A stretch of 64,000 bases of DNA from Motilibacter peucedani. Lineage in GTDB: Bacteria; Actinomycetota; Actinomycetes; Motilibacterales; Motilibacteraceae. This document shows positions 10,186-18,555 of the stretch, one piece after another; the first letter of the stretch is position 1, and each line of letters begins with the position of its first letter. Below the pieces are notes generated by a model. That model was not told the DNA's origin, made no database searches, and saw only the letters and a list, made by a program, of their open reading frames with translations. The translations under genes and the position numbers were made by a program. The DNA is taken from NCBI RefSeq assembly GCF_003634695.1, contig NZ_RBWV01000017.1, positions 124,001 through 188,000 of the forward strand. Direction: 5' to 3'.

Positions 10186-11016
10186 GTGCACTCCACGGCC
10201 GAGCTCCACCCGGCAGCCGCGGCGGGCGAGAACTTCCCCGTCGCCCTGCGCGTGCTGCCTGCCGCGACCCGGACCGACCTGCTGGCCGTCTACGACGTGG
10301 TGCGCACGATCGACGAGCTGGGCGACTCCGCCGAGGGCGACCGCACCGCGCTGCTGCAGGAGTTCTCCGCGGACCTGCACCGGGTGTGGACCGCGCGGCC
10401 CGGCCATCCCGCGCTGGTCGGGCTCGTGCCCACCGCGCGCCGGCGCCGGCTGCCGGAGCAGCCCTTCCAGGACCTCGTCGCCGCCAACCTCATGGACCAG
10501 CGCGTCGGCACCTACGAGACGTGGGACGACCTGCTCGGCTACTGCGCCCTGTCCGCCGCTCCCGTCGGACGCCTGGTGCTGGCGCTGTTCGGGGAGTCGA
10601 CGCCCTCGCGCGTCGAGCGCTCCGACCGCGTGTGCACGGCCCTCCAGCTGCTCGAGCACTGGCAGGACGTGGGCGAGGACCGCCGGGCGGGCCGGGTCTA
10701 CCTGCCGCAGGAGGACCTGCGTGCGTGGGGTGTGCTCGAGTCCGACCTCGACCGTCTCGCGGCGACGCCCGCGCTGCGCGCGCTGGTGCTGCACGAGACC
10801 GACCGGGCCGCGCAGCTGCTGTCGGCGGGCGCGTCGCTGACCCGCGAGCTGCACGGCTGGGCGAGGCTCGCCGTGACCGGCTACGTCGCCGGCGGCTGGG
10901 CGACCGTCGACGCGCTGCGCCGCAGCGGCGGCGACGTCCTCTCGGCCACCCCGAGACCGCAGCGGCGCGACGCGGTGCGCCACGGCCTACGACACCTGCT
11001 CCGGCGGGCGGCATGA
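10186..11016 (+). CDS. hpnC: HpnC-type squalene/hydroxysqualene synthase
   Basis: First gene of the hopanoid operon. HpnC converts presqualene diphosphate (made by HpnD) to hydroxysqualene. The 276-residue product is a trans-isoprenyl head-to-head synthase with two Asp-rich sites, IDELGD near residue 42 and EHWQDVGED near 163, plus the RVYLPQEDL motif. These are more divergent than in HpnD, as usual for HpnC. GTG 10186 has GAAGGA about 8 nt upstream; a GTG at 10147 would add 13 residues. The stop overlaps the hpnD start as ATGA. Confidence 0.9.
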   Translation: MHSTAELHPAAAAGENFPVALRVLPAATRTDLLAVYDVVRTIDELGDSAEGDRTALLQEFSADLHRVWTARPGHPALVGLVPTARRRRLPEQPFQDLVAANLMDQRVGTYETWDDLLGYCALSAAPVGRLVLALFGESTPSRVERSDRVCTALQLLEHWQDVGEDRRAGRVYLPQEDLRAWGVLESDLDRLAATPALRALVLHETDRAAQLLSAGASLTRELHGWARLAVTGYVAGGWATVDALRRSGGDVLSATPRPQRRDAVRHGLRHLLRRAA

Positions 11017-11873
11017 GCACCACGACCGTCAGCGCCTACTCGGTCTGCACGAGCATCACCCGCGAGCAGGCGCGCAACTTCTACTACGGCATCCGGCTGC
11101 TGCCGCCGGTCAAGCGCGACGCGCTGTGCGCGCTCTACGCGCTCGCCCGGCGCATCGACGACATCGGCGACGGCGAGCTGGCGCAGGCCGAGAAGGTCGC
11201 CGGCCTCGCGGCGCTGCGCGCCGAGATCGAGCACCTGCACGCCAGCAGCGACCCGGTGCTGTGCGCGGTGGCCGACGCCGCACGCCGCTACCCCGTGCCG
11301 GTCGAGGCGTTCCTCGAGCTGGTCGACGGGGTCGAGATGGACGTCGTGGGCCACCACTACGCCGACCTGGACGACCTCGTCGGCTACTGCCGGCGGGTGG
11401 CGGGCACGGTCGGACGGCTCTGCCTCGGCGTCTTCGGCAGCCGGCCCGACCCGGACGCCGAGTCCTACGCCGACAACCTCGGCATCGCCCTGCAGCTGAC
11501 CAACATCCTGCGCGACGTGCGCGAGGACCTCCTCAACGGCAGGGTCTACGTGCCGCAGTCCGACCTCGACGCGTTCGGCGTGCAGCTCGAGCTCGACGAG
11601 CGGGGGACGCTGGTCGACGTCGACGGCGGGCTGACGCGGCTGGTGCACCACAGCGCGGCGCGGGCGAGGGACTGGTACGCCGACGGCCTCCGTCTCGTGC
11701 CCCTCCTCGACCGGCGCTCCGCCGCGTGCTGCGCGGCCATGGCGGGCATCTACCGGCGGCTGCTCGAGCGCATCGACGAGCAGCCGTCCGCAGTGTTCGG
11801 TGCGCGGCTCTCGCTCACCGGCCGCGAGAAGGCCGTCGTGGCCGCGCGGGCGCTGACCGGGCTGGGTGCATGA
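11013..11873 (+). CDS. hpnD: HpnD, presqualene diphosphate synthase
   Basis: HpnD condenses two farnesyl diphosphates to presqualene diphosphate. The 286-residue sequence is a canonical squalene/phytoene synthase: SITREQARNFYYGIRLLP, first Asp motif RRIDDIGD, second Asp motif TNILRDVREDLLNGRVYVP. It overlaps hpnC and hpnE by 4 bp each. A carotenoid phytoene synthase role was considered, but the context of hpnC, hpnE and shc settles the assignment. Confidence 0.95.
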   Translation: MSTTTVSAYSVCTSITREQARNFYYGIRLLPPVKRDALCALYALARRIDDIGDGELAQAEKVAGLAALRAEIEHLHASSDPVLCAVADAARRYPVPVEAFLELVDGVEMDVVGHHYADLDDLVGYCRRVAGTVGRLCLGVFGSRPDPDAESYADNLGIALQLTNILRDVREDLLNGRVYVPQSDLDAFGVQLELDERGTLVDVDGGLTRLVHHSAARARDWYADGLRLVPLLDRRSAACCAAMAGIYRRLLERIDEQPSAVFGARLSLTGREKAVVAARALTGLGA

Positions 11874-13207
11874 GCGCCGCGCGCCCGGTCACCGTGGTCG
11901 GAGGTGGTCTGGCCGGCATCTCGGCCGCCCTGCGGCTCGCGGACGACGGCTTCGAGGTCGTGCTGCACGAGGCGCGCCCGCGGCTCGGCGGGCTGGCGGG
12001 CTCGTTCGTCCGCTCGGCCGAGACGTCCGGCCTCGGCGTCGACCTGCAGGTCGACACGGGCCAGCACGTCTTCATGCGGTGCTGCTCGGCCTACCGCGGG
12101 CTGCTGCGCCGCCTGGGCGCCGAGGGCGACACGCACCTGCAGCGGCGGCTCGACGTGCCGGTCCGGCGGCCGGGCGTTGCACGTACGTCGCACGTCCGCC
12201 GCGCCGCGCTGCCCGTGCCGCTGCACCTCGCGCGCAGCCTGCTCGGCTACGCGCCGCTCACGCTCGCCGAGCGGCTGGCGGCCGCACGCGCTGCACTGGC
12301 GCTCGGCAGGGTCGAGCGCAGCGCCGCCGACGGCACGTCGTTCGGAGCGTGGCTGGCGGCGCACGGCCAGGGCTCGCGGGCGGTCGAGGCGCTGTGGGAC
12401 CTCGTGGGCGTCGCCACGCTCAACGCGCGGGCCGACGACGCCTCGCTCGCGCTGGCGGCGACCGTGTTCCAGACCGGCCTGCTCGGCGAGCCCGGCGGCG
12501 CCGACCTGGGGTGGGCGCGGGTGCCGCTCGGGCGCATCCACGGCGACGCGGCGCTCGCCGCGCTGCGGACGGCGGGCGTCGACGTGCGCCTCGGCTCGCG
12601 GGTCGCGTCGCTGGAACTGGATGGTAGGGCGGTCGTGCTGGCCGTGCCGCCCGCGGCCGCCGAGCGGCTGCTGCCACCGAGCGCGCTCGACCTGCGGCCG
12701 GGGTGGGCCGGCCGGCTGGGCGCCTCCCCCATCGTCAACGTGCACGTGGTGCTCGACCGCCGCGTGCTCGACGGCGAGCTCGTGGCCGGGGTCGGCACGC
12801 CCGTGCAGTTCGTCTTCGACCGCAGCGGGCAGTCAGGCCTGCGGGCGCACTCGCCCGACGCGCAGTACCTCGCGGTGAGCCTGTCCGCCGCCGACCGCGA
12901 GGTGCGCCTGCCCTCGGCCGAGCTGCTGGCGCGGATGGTGCCGGCGCTGCGCGAGCTGCTGCCTGCCGCCCGCGGCGCGGGCGTCCTCGACGCGTTCGTC
13001 ACCCGCGAGCCGCAGGCGACGTTCCGGCCGGCGCCCGGGAGCGCCGCCGACCGCCCGCCCGCGGCCACCTCGGTGCCCGGCGTCGTCCTCGCCGGGGCGT
13101 GGACCGCGACCGGCTGGCCCGCCACGATGGAGGGAGCGGTGCGCAGCGGGCTCGAGGCGGCCCGGCTGCTCGCGCACGCGCCGACCCCGGAGAGGACCGC
13201 CCTGTGA
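11870..13207 (+). CDS. hpnE: HpnE, hydroxysqualene dehydroxylase (FAD-dependent)
   Basis: HpnE removes the hydroxyl of hydroxysqualene to give squalene, using reduced FAD. The 445-residue amine-oxidase/phytoene-desaturase-fold protein opens with a dinucleotide-binding GGGLAGISAALRLAD motif (Gly8 onward) and the HEARPRLGGLAGSF extension. The C terminus carries GVVLAGAWTATGWPATMEGAVRSG, the FAD-contacting end motif of the family (here in part). The gene overlaps both neighbours by 4 bp (ATGA and GTGA). The CrtI-type carotenoid desaturase alternative is less likely given the order hpnC-D-E-shc. Confidence 0.93.
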   Translation: MSAARPVTVVGGGLAGISAALRLADDGFEVVLHEARPRLGGLAGSFVRSAETSGLGVDLQVDTGQHVFMRCCSAYRGLLRRLGAEGDTHLQRRLDVPVRRPGVARTSHVRRAALPVPLHLARSLLGYAPLTLAERLAAARAALALGRVERSAADGTSFGAWLAAHGQGSRAVEALWDLVGVATLNARADDASLALAATVFQTGLLGEPGGADLGWARVPLGRIHGDAALAALRTAGVDVRLGSRVASLELDGRAVVLAVPPAAAERLLPPSALDLRPGWAGRLGASPIVNVHVVLDRRVLDGELVAGVGTPVQFVFDRSGQSGLRAHSPDAQYLAVSLSAADREVRLPSAELLARMVPALRELLPAARGAGVLDAFVTREPQATFRPAPGSAADRPPAATSVPGVVLAGAWTATGWPATMEGAVRSGLEAARLLAHAPTPERTAL

Positions 13208-14202
13208 TCACAGCTCGCGCCCAGGAGACCGTCCTGCCCACCCTGCGCCGGGCGGTCGCCTCGATGAGCCCGCAGAGCGCGCGGCTGTGCGCCTACCACC
13301 TGGGCTGGGCCGAGGTGGACGGCACGCCCCGCGAGGGCGGCGGCGGCAAGGCGCTGCGGCCGGCCCTCGCCCTGCTCTCCGCCGAGGCGGTGGGCGCTCC
13401 CGCGTCGACCGCGCTGCCGGGCGCGGCCGCGGTCGAGCTGGTGCACAACTTCTCGCTGCTCCACGACGACGTGATGGACGGCGACGTCGAGCGCCGGCAC
13501 CGGCCGACGGTCTGGGCCCTCGAGGGCGCGCCGGCCGCCATCCTGGCCGGCGACGAGATGCTCTCTGCCGCCTACGAGGCGCTGCTCGACGCCGCCTCCC
13601 CGCACGCGCCGGCGGCCATGCGGCTGCTGGCCTCGGCCACCCGCGAGCTCATCCGCGGGCAGTACGACGACGTCGCCTTCGAGTCGCGCGGGAGCGTGAC
13701 GCTCGAGGAGTGCCTGGCCATGGCCCGCGGCAAGACGGCGGCGCTGATCTCGGCGAGCTCGGCCATCGGCGCCGTGCTGGCCGGGGCGCCGCCGCGCAGC
13801 GTCGACGCGCTCTCGCGCTTCGGCGACAGCGTCGGCCTGGCCTTCCAGCTGGTCGACGACCTGCTGGGCATCTGGGGCGACCCGCAGGTGACCGGCAAGG
13901 CGGTCGGCGCCGACCTCCACGCGCGCAAGAAGACCCTGCCGGTGACCTACGCGCTGAGCTCCGCGGGTCCCGAGGCCGCCGAGCTGGCGGCGCTCGTGTC
14001 CGCGGGAGGTCCGCTCGACGCCGAGCAGGTGGCCCGGGCCAGCGACCTGGTCGAGGCGGCGGGCGCCCGCGCCTGGGCCGGCGAGCTGGTCGACGAGCTG
14101 CTCGAGCGCGCCGAGCAGGCGCTCGACGAGCCCGGGCTCGAGGCGGGCCCGTGCGCGGAGCTCGTGGCGCTGGCCAGGTTCGTGGGGTCCCGTGACCACT
14201 GA
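13204..14202 (+). CDS. Polyprenyl (farnesyl/geranylgeranyl-type) diphosphate synthase
   Basis: This 332-residue trans-isoprenyl diphosphate synthase builds the C15-C20 precursor from IPP and DMAPP. It has the chain-length/substrate motif GGGGKALRPAL, first Asp-rich motif LLHDDVMDGD, and second motif LVDDLLGIWGDP, where the usual DDxxD is DDLLG-IWGD as in many actinobacterial IdsA-like enzymes. In the operon it would supply farnesyl diphosphate to HpnD, although family members also make geranylgeranyl diphosphate; product length is not readable with certainty. GTG 13204 overlaps the hpnE stop as GTGA, and the 3' end overlaps shc by 11 bp. Confidence 0.92.
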   Translation: MITARAQETVLPTLRRAVASMSPQSARLCAYHLGWAEVDGTPREGGGGKALRPALALLSAEAVGAPASTALPGAAAVELVHNFSLLHDDVMDGDVERRHRPTVWALEGAPAAILAGDEMLSAAYEALLDAASPHAPAAMRLLASATRELIRGQYDDVAFESRGSVTLEECLAMARGKTAALISASSAIGAVLAGAPPRSVDALSRFGDSVGLAFQLVDDLLGIWGDPQVTGKAVGADLHARKKTLPVTYALSSAGPEAAELAALVSAGGPLDAEQVARASDLVEAAGARAWAGELVDELLERAEQALDEPGLEAGPCAELVALARFVGSRDH

Positions 14203-16075
14203 GACCCTCACCACCGTCGAGGCCGCGCTGAGCCGCGGCGTCGACGCGCTGCGCCGCCTGCAGGACCCGCGCGGCTGGTGGAAGGGCGAGCTCGAGACCA
14301 ACGTGACGATGGACGCCGAGGACCTGCTCGTGCGCGAGTTCCTCGGCATCCGTGGCGCCGAGGAGACCGAGCAGACCGCCCGCTGGATCCGCTCGCAGCA
14401 GCGCGACGACGGCACCTGGGCGACGTTCTTCGGTGGCCCGGGCGACCTCTCGACCACAGCCGAGGCGTGGGTCGCGCTGCGCCTGGCCGGCGACTCCCCC
14501 GACGAGCCGCACATGCGCGCGGCAGCAGCCTTCGTCCGTGGTGCCGGCGGTGTCGAGCGCACGCGGGTGTTCACGAGACTGTGGTTCGCGCTGTTCGGGC
14601 TGGTCGACTGGGACGACCTGCCCACCCTGCCGCCGGAGCTCGTGCTCCTGCCCCGGTGGTTCCCCTTCAACGTCTACGACTGGGCGTGCTGGGCCCGTCA
14701 GACGGTCGTCCCGCTGACGGTCGTGGCGACGCTGCGCCCGAGCCGCCCGCTGCCCTTCGGCATCGACGAGCTCCGCTCGGGAGCCGGACCCCTCGGGCTC
14801 CGGCGGCCGTGGACCTGGGAGGGCGCGTTCGAGCGGCTCGACCGGGTGCTGCGGGCCTACGGCCGCCACCCGGTGCGGCCGCTGCGCCGGCGCGCGATGC
14901 GGCGGGCTGCCGACTGGGTCATGGCGCGCCAGGAGGCCGACGGCTCGTGGGGCGGGATCCAGCCGCCATGGGTCTACTCGATCCTCGCCCTGGTGCTCCT
15001 CGGGCACCCGCTCGACTCCCCGGCCGTCGCCCGCGGGATCGCCGGGCTCGAGGGCTTCCTGGTGCGCGAGCAGACGCCCGAGGGCACCGTGCGCCGCCTC
15101 GAGGCGTGCCAGTCACCGGTGTGGGACACCGCCCTGGCGCTGACCGCGATGCTCGACGCGGGCACACCCGCCGACGATCCCGCGGTCGTGGCGGCGGCGG
15201 AGTGGCTGGTCGACGAGGAGATCCGGGTGCGCGGCGACTGGGCCGTGCGCCGGCCGGAGCTGCAGCCGGGCGGCTGGGCCTTCGAGTTCGAGAACGACGG
15301 CTACCCCGACACCGACGACACCGCCGAGATCGTGCTCGCGCTGCAGCGCGTCCGCGTGCCCGACCAGGCGCGGCTGGACGCGGCGGTCTCACGTGGCATC
15401 ACGTGGACCGCGGGCATGCAGAGCCGTGACGGCGGCTGGGGCGCCTTCGACGCCGACAACACCCGCGAGCTGGCCTACCGGTTGCCCTTCTGCGACTTCG
15501 GCGCCGTGATCGACCCGCCGTCGGCCGACGTGACCGCGCACGTGGTCGAGATGCTAGCCGCGGCCGGTCGCGCCGACGAGGCAGAGTGCCGGCGTGGTGT
15601 CGAGTGGTTGCTCGCGGCGCAGGAGGCCGACGGGTCGTGGTTCGGGCGCTGGGGCGCCAACCACGTCTACGGCACCGCTGCCGTGGTGCCCGCTCTCGTC
15701 GCTGCCGGCGTCGCGGTGACCTCACCGACCATCTGGCGGGCAGTCCGCTGGCTCGAGGAGCACCAGAACGACGACGGCGGGTGGGGCGAGGACCTGCGCT
15801 CCTACACCGATCCGTCGTGGGTCGGGCGCGGCGACTCGACCGCCTCGCAGACCGCGTGGGCGCTGCTGGCGCTGCTCGCCGCCGGTGAGCGCTCGGCTGC
15901 TCTCGACGCCGGGGTTCGCTGGCTCGTCGAGCACCAGCGCGACGACGGCACCTGGGACGAGCCGCAGTTCACCGGCACCGGCTTCCCCGGCGACTTCTAC
16001 ATCAACTACCACCTCTACCGGATGGTCTTCCCCGTCTCGGCGCTCGGCCGCTACGTCTCGGGAGGCGGGTCGTGA
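14192..16075 (+). CDS. shc: Squalene-hopene cyclase
   Basis: This membrane-associated enzyme cyclises squalene to hopene/diplopterol. It is 627 residues, the normal length. The proton-donating DxDDTA motif is intact as DTDDTA (residues 373-378), and several QW repeats (QxxDGSWGG, QSRDGGWGAFD, QNDDGGWGE, QRDDGTWDE) are visible along the sequence. The C-terminal FYINYHLYRMVFP block closes the active site in the family. The GTG start lies inside the 3' end of the preceding synthase gene and the stop overlaps the next GTG (GTGA), so translation is coupled throughout. Confidence 0.97.
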   Translation: MTTETLTTVEAALSRGVDALRRLQDPRGWWKGELETNVTMDAEDLLVREFLGIRGAEETEQTARWIRSQQRDDGTWATFFGGPGDLSTTAEAWVALRLAGDSPDEPHMRAAAAFVRGAGGVERTRVFTRLWFALFGLVDWDDLPTLPPELVLLPRWFPFNVYDWACWARQTVVPLTVVATLRPSRPLPFGIDELRSGAGPLGLRRPWTWEGAFERLDRVLRAYGRHPVRPLRRRAMRRAADWVMARQEADGSWGGIQPPWVYSILALVLLGHPLDSPAVARGIAGLEGFLVREQTPEGTVRRLEACQSPVWDTALALTAMLDAGTPADDPAVVAAAEWLVDEEIRVRGDWAVRRPELQPGGWAFEFENDGYPDTDDTAEIVLALQRVRVPDQARLDAAVSRGITWTAGMQSRDGGWGAFDADNTRELAYRLPFCDFGAVIDPPSADVTAHVVEMLAAAGRADEAECRRGVEWLLAAQEADGSWFGRWGANHVYGTAAVVPALVAAGVAVTSPTIWRAVRWLEEHQNDDGGWGEDLRSYTDPSWVGRGDSTASQTAWALLALLAAGERSAALDAGVRWLVEHQRDDGTWDEPQFTGTGFPGDFYINYHLYRMVFPVSALGRYVSGGGS

Positions 16076-17547
16076 CCGTCACCGTCTGCACCCCGCTGGC
16101 CGTCGAGCAGGCGGCGCTGTGCGGCGTCCTGCCGGGCCTGCGCGTCGTGCGCACGGGCATGGGACCTGCGCGCTCCGCCCGCGCCGGCTCCACGCTGCAG
16201 GGACCCGCGGTGGTGGCAGGGGTCGGCGGTGCGCTGGTGGCCGGGCTCGAGCCGGGCGACCTCGTCGTGGCGACCGAGGTGCGCGGTGACGGGGACGCGG
16301 TCCTCATTCCCTCCGCACCGCTGCTCGCCGCGGCGCTGAGGCGCACCGGGCTGCGGGTGCACCTCGGGCCCGTCGCCTCGACGGCCGCGATCGTCGACGG
16401 CACCGCCGAACGCCGAGCTCTGGCGACGTCCGGCGCGGTGCTGGTCGACATGGAGTCCGCCGGGCTCGTGACCGGCGAGGGACCGTACGCCGTGGTGCGC
16501 GCCGTCGTCGACACCCCCGACCGCCCGCTGGTCTCCCCCGGCACGCCCGCCCGCGGATTGCGCGCCCTGGCGTCCCTGCGGGCGGCGGCCCCGGCGCTCG
16601 AGCAGTGGGCCGCCGCCCTGGGTCCGCGAGAGGTGGTCCTGGCCGGGCCGCGCTCGTTCTGCGCCGGTGTCGAGCGCGCCATCGACATCGTCGAGCGCGC
16701 GCTCGACCGCTACGGCGCGCCTGTCCACGTGCGCCGCCAGATCGTCCACAACGCCCACGTCGTGCGCTCTCTCGAGGAGCGCGGCGCGGTGTTCGTGCAG
16801 GAGCTCGAGGAGGTGCCCGAGGGCGCGGTGGTGGTCCTCGCGGCTCACGGCGTCAGTCCTGCCGTGCGCGCGCAGGCCGAGGCGAGGCGGCTGACCGTCG
16901 TGGACGCCACCTGCCCGCTGGTGGCGAAGGTGCACACCGAGGTGCGGCGCTACGCCGGTCGCGGCGACACGGTCTTCGTCATCGGGCACCGCGACCACGA
17001 GGAGGTCGAGGGCACCGTCGGCGAGGCCCCCGGCGACGTGCTGGTCGTCGAGGACGCGGCCGCCGCCCGCGTGATCGCGCCACGGGACGCGGGAAGGGTC
17101 GCCTACGTCATGCAGACGACCCTCGCCGTCGACGAGGCCGAGGAGGTGGCGGGCGTCCTGCGCGAGCGGTTCCCCACCCTGTCGGCCCCCCGGCGCGACG
17201 ACATCTGCTACGCCACCACCAACCGCCAGCAGGCGGTGCGGGCCGTGGCCGCCCAGACCGAGCTCGTCCTCGTGGTCGGCTCGGCGAACTCCTCCAACTC
17301 GCGCCGATTGGTCGAGGTGGCCGAGCGGTGCGGCACCACTGCGTACCTCGTCGACGACGTCGGCGACATCGATCTGCGCTGGCTCGCGGGAGTGAGCCGG
17401 ATCGGCGTCACTGCAGGCGCTTCTGCGCCTCCCCACCTGGTCGACGAGGTGGTCGCCGCCCTGTCGGGGCTGGGGACCACCACTGTCCGAGAGTCCTCCG
17501 TCGTCGACGAGGACGTCCGCTTCACCCTGCCTCGGGAGGTGTCCTGA
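16072..17547 (+). CDS. Fusion: HpnG-type nucleoside phosphorylase + IspH (HMBPP reductase)
   Basis: One unbroken 491-residue frame. Residues 1-180 resemble HpnG, the phosphorylase acting on adenosylhopane, with VTVCTPLAVEQAAL, MGPARSARAG, an AGVGGAL strand and VLVDMESAGL. Residues about 187-490 form a complete IspH, the 4Fe-4S enzyme making IPP/DMAPP from HMBPP: PRSFCAGVERAI (Cys197), ATCPLVAKVH (Cys281), ICYATTNRQ (Cys379), His226, His306, and the SANSSNSRR substrate loop. Both halves keep their key residues. It sits between shc and hpnH with GTGA overlap upstream and a 2-bp gap downstream. It joins a hopanoid tailoring step and the last MEP step in one protein. Confidence 0.93.
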   Translation: MTVTVCTPLAVEQAALCGVLPGLRVVRTGMGPARSARAGSTLQGPAVVAGVGGALVAGLEPGDLVVATEVRGDGDAVLIPSAPLLAAALRRTGLRVHLGPVASTAAIVDGTAERRALATSGAVLVDMESAGLVTGEGPYAVVRAVVDTPDRPLVSPGTPARGLRALASLRAAAPALEQWAAALGPREVVLAGPRSFCAGVERAIDIVERALDRYGAPVHVRRQIVHNAHVVRSLEERGAVFVQELEEVPEGAVVVLAAHGVSPAVRAQAEARRLTVVDATCPLVAKVHTEVRRYAGRGDTVFVIGHRDHEEVEGTVGEAPGDVLVVEDAAAARVIAPRDAGRVAYVMQTTLAVDEAEEVAGVLRERFPTLSAPRRDDICYATTNRQQAVRAVAAQTELVLVVGSANSSNSRRLVEVAERCGTTAYLVDDVGDIDLRWLAGVSRIGVTAGASAPPHLVDEVVAALSGLGTTTVRESSVVDEDVRFTLPREVS

Positions 17548-17549
17548 CC

Positions 17550-18554
17550 GTGGCGATGCCGCTGCGCCAGAACCTGAAGATCGGTGCCTACCTGCTCAAG
17601 CAGAAGGCGCTGCGCCGCGAGAAGTACCCCCTCCTCGTCGAGCTCGAGCCGCTGTTCGCGTGCAACCTCAAGTGCGCCGGCTGCGGCAAGATCGAGCAGC
17701 CCGCATCCGTGCTGCGACAGCGCATGTCGGTGGAGCAGGCGGTCGGTGCGGTGCTGGAGAGCGGCGCGCCGGCGGTGTCCATCGCCGGCGGCGAGCCCCT
17801 GATGCACAAGCAGATCGACGAGATCGTGCGCCAGCTGCTCGCCAAGCGCAAGATCGTCTTCCTGTGCACCAACGCCGTGCTGCTGCCCAAGCACATCGAC
17901 AAGTTCACCCCGCACCGCAACTTCGCGTGGATGGTGCACATCGACGGCCTCCGCGACCGGCACGACGCCTCCGTCTGCAAGGACGGCGTCTTCGACCAGG
18001 CCGTCGCGGCCATCAAGGACGCCAAGGCGCGCGGCTTCCGCGTCATGACCAACACCACGTTCTTCGACACCGACTCGCCGCAGGACGTCATCGACGTGCT
18101 CGACTTCCTCAACGACGAGCTCGGCGTCGACAACATGCAGATCTCCCCCGGCTACGCCTACGAGAAGGCCCCCGACCAGGAGCACTGGCTCGGCGTCGAG
18201 CAGACCCGCGCGCTGTTCTCCAAGGCGTTCGCCGACGGGCGGCGCAAGCGCTGGCGCCTCAACCACTCGCCGCTGTTCCTCGACTTCCTCGAGGGCAAGA
18301 CCGACTTCGAGTGCACACCGTGGGGGATCCCGTCCTACTCGCTGCTCGGGTGGCAGCGGCCGTGCTACCTGCTCGACGACGGCTATGCGGCGACCTACCG
18401 CGAGCTGGTGGAGGAGACCGACTGGTCGAAGTTCGGCCGCGGCAAGGACCCGCGGTGCGAGAACTGCATGGCGCACTGCGGCTACGAGCCGACGGCCGTG
18501 ATCGCCACGATGGGCTCGCTGCGGGAGTCGGTGCGGGCCGCGGTCGGAGCCTGA
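17550..18554 (+). CDS. hpnH: HpnH, radical SAM adenosylhopane synthase
   Basis: HpnH adds a 5'-deoxyadenosyl radical to diploptene, giving adenosylhopane, the entry to C35 hopanoids. The 334-residue protein has the radical-SAM cluster motif CNLKCAGC (Cys38, Cys42, Cys45), the SAM-binding [10 protein letters not shown] motif, and a C-terminal region with extra cysteines ([12 protein letters not shown]) typical of HpnH. The GTG at 17550 is chosen because GGGAGG ends 10 nt upstream; an ATG two codons later is the alternative. The next gene starts 1 nt after its stop. Confidence 0.95.
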   Translation: MAMPLRQNLKIGAYLLKQKALRREKYPLLVELEPLFACNLKCAGCGKIEQPASVLRQRMSVEQAVGAVLESGAPAVSIAGGEPLMHKQIDEIVRQLLAKRKIVFLCTNAVLLPKHIDKFTPHRNFAWMVHIDGLRDRHDASVCKDGVFDQAVAAIKDAKARGFRVMTNTTFFDTDSPQDVIDVLDFLNDELGVDNMQISPGYAYEKAPDQEHWLGVEQTRALFSKAFADGRRKRWRLNHSPLFLDFLEGKTDFECTPWGIPSYSLLGWQRPCYLLDDGYAATYRELVEETDWSKFGRGKDPRCENCMAHCGYEPTAVIATMGSLRESVRAAVGA

Positions 18555-18555
18555 G

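Noticed and set aside
11013-13207. Phytoene synthase and desaturase (carotenoid) for hpnD and hpnE
   Set aside because: The fixed order with hpnC, polyprenyl synthase, shc and hpnH identifies the squalene route.
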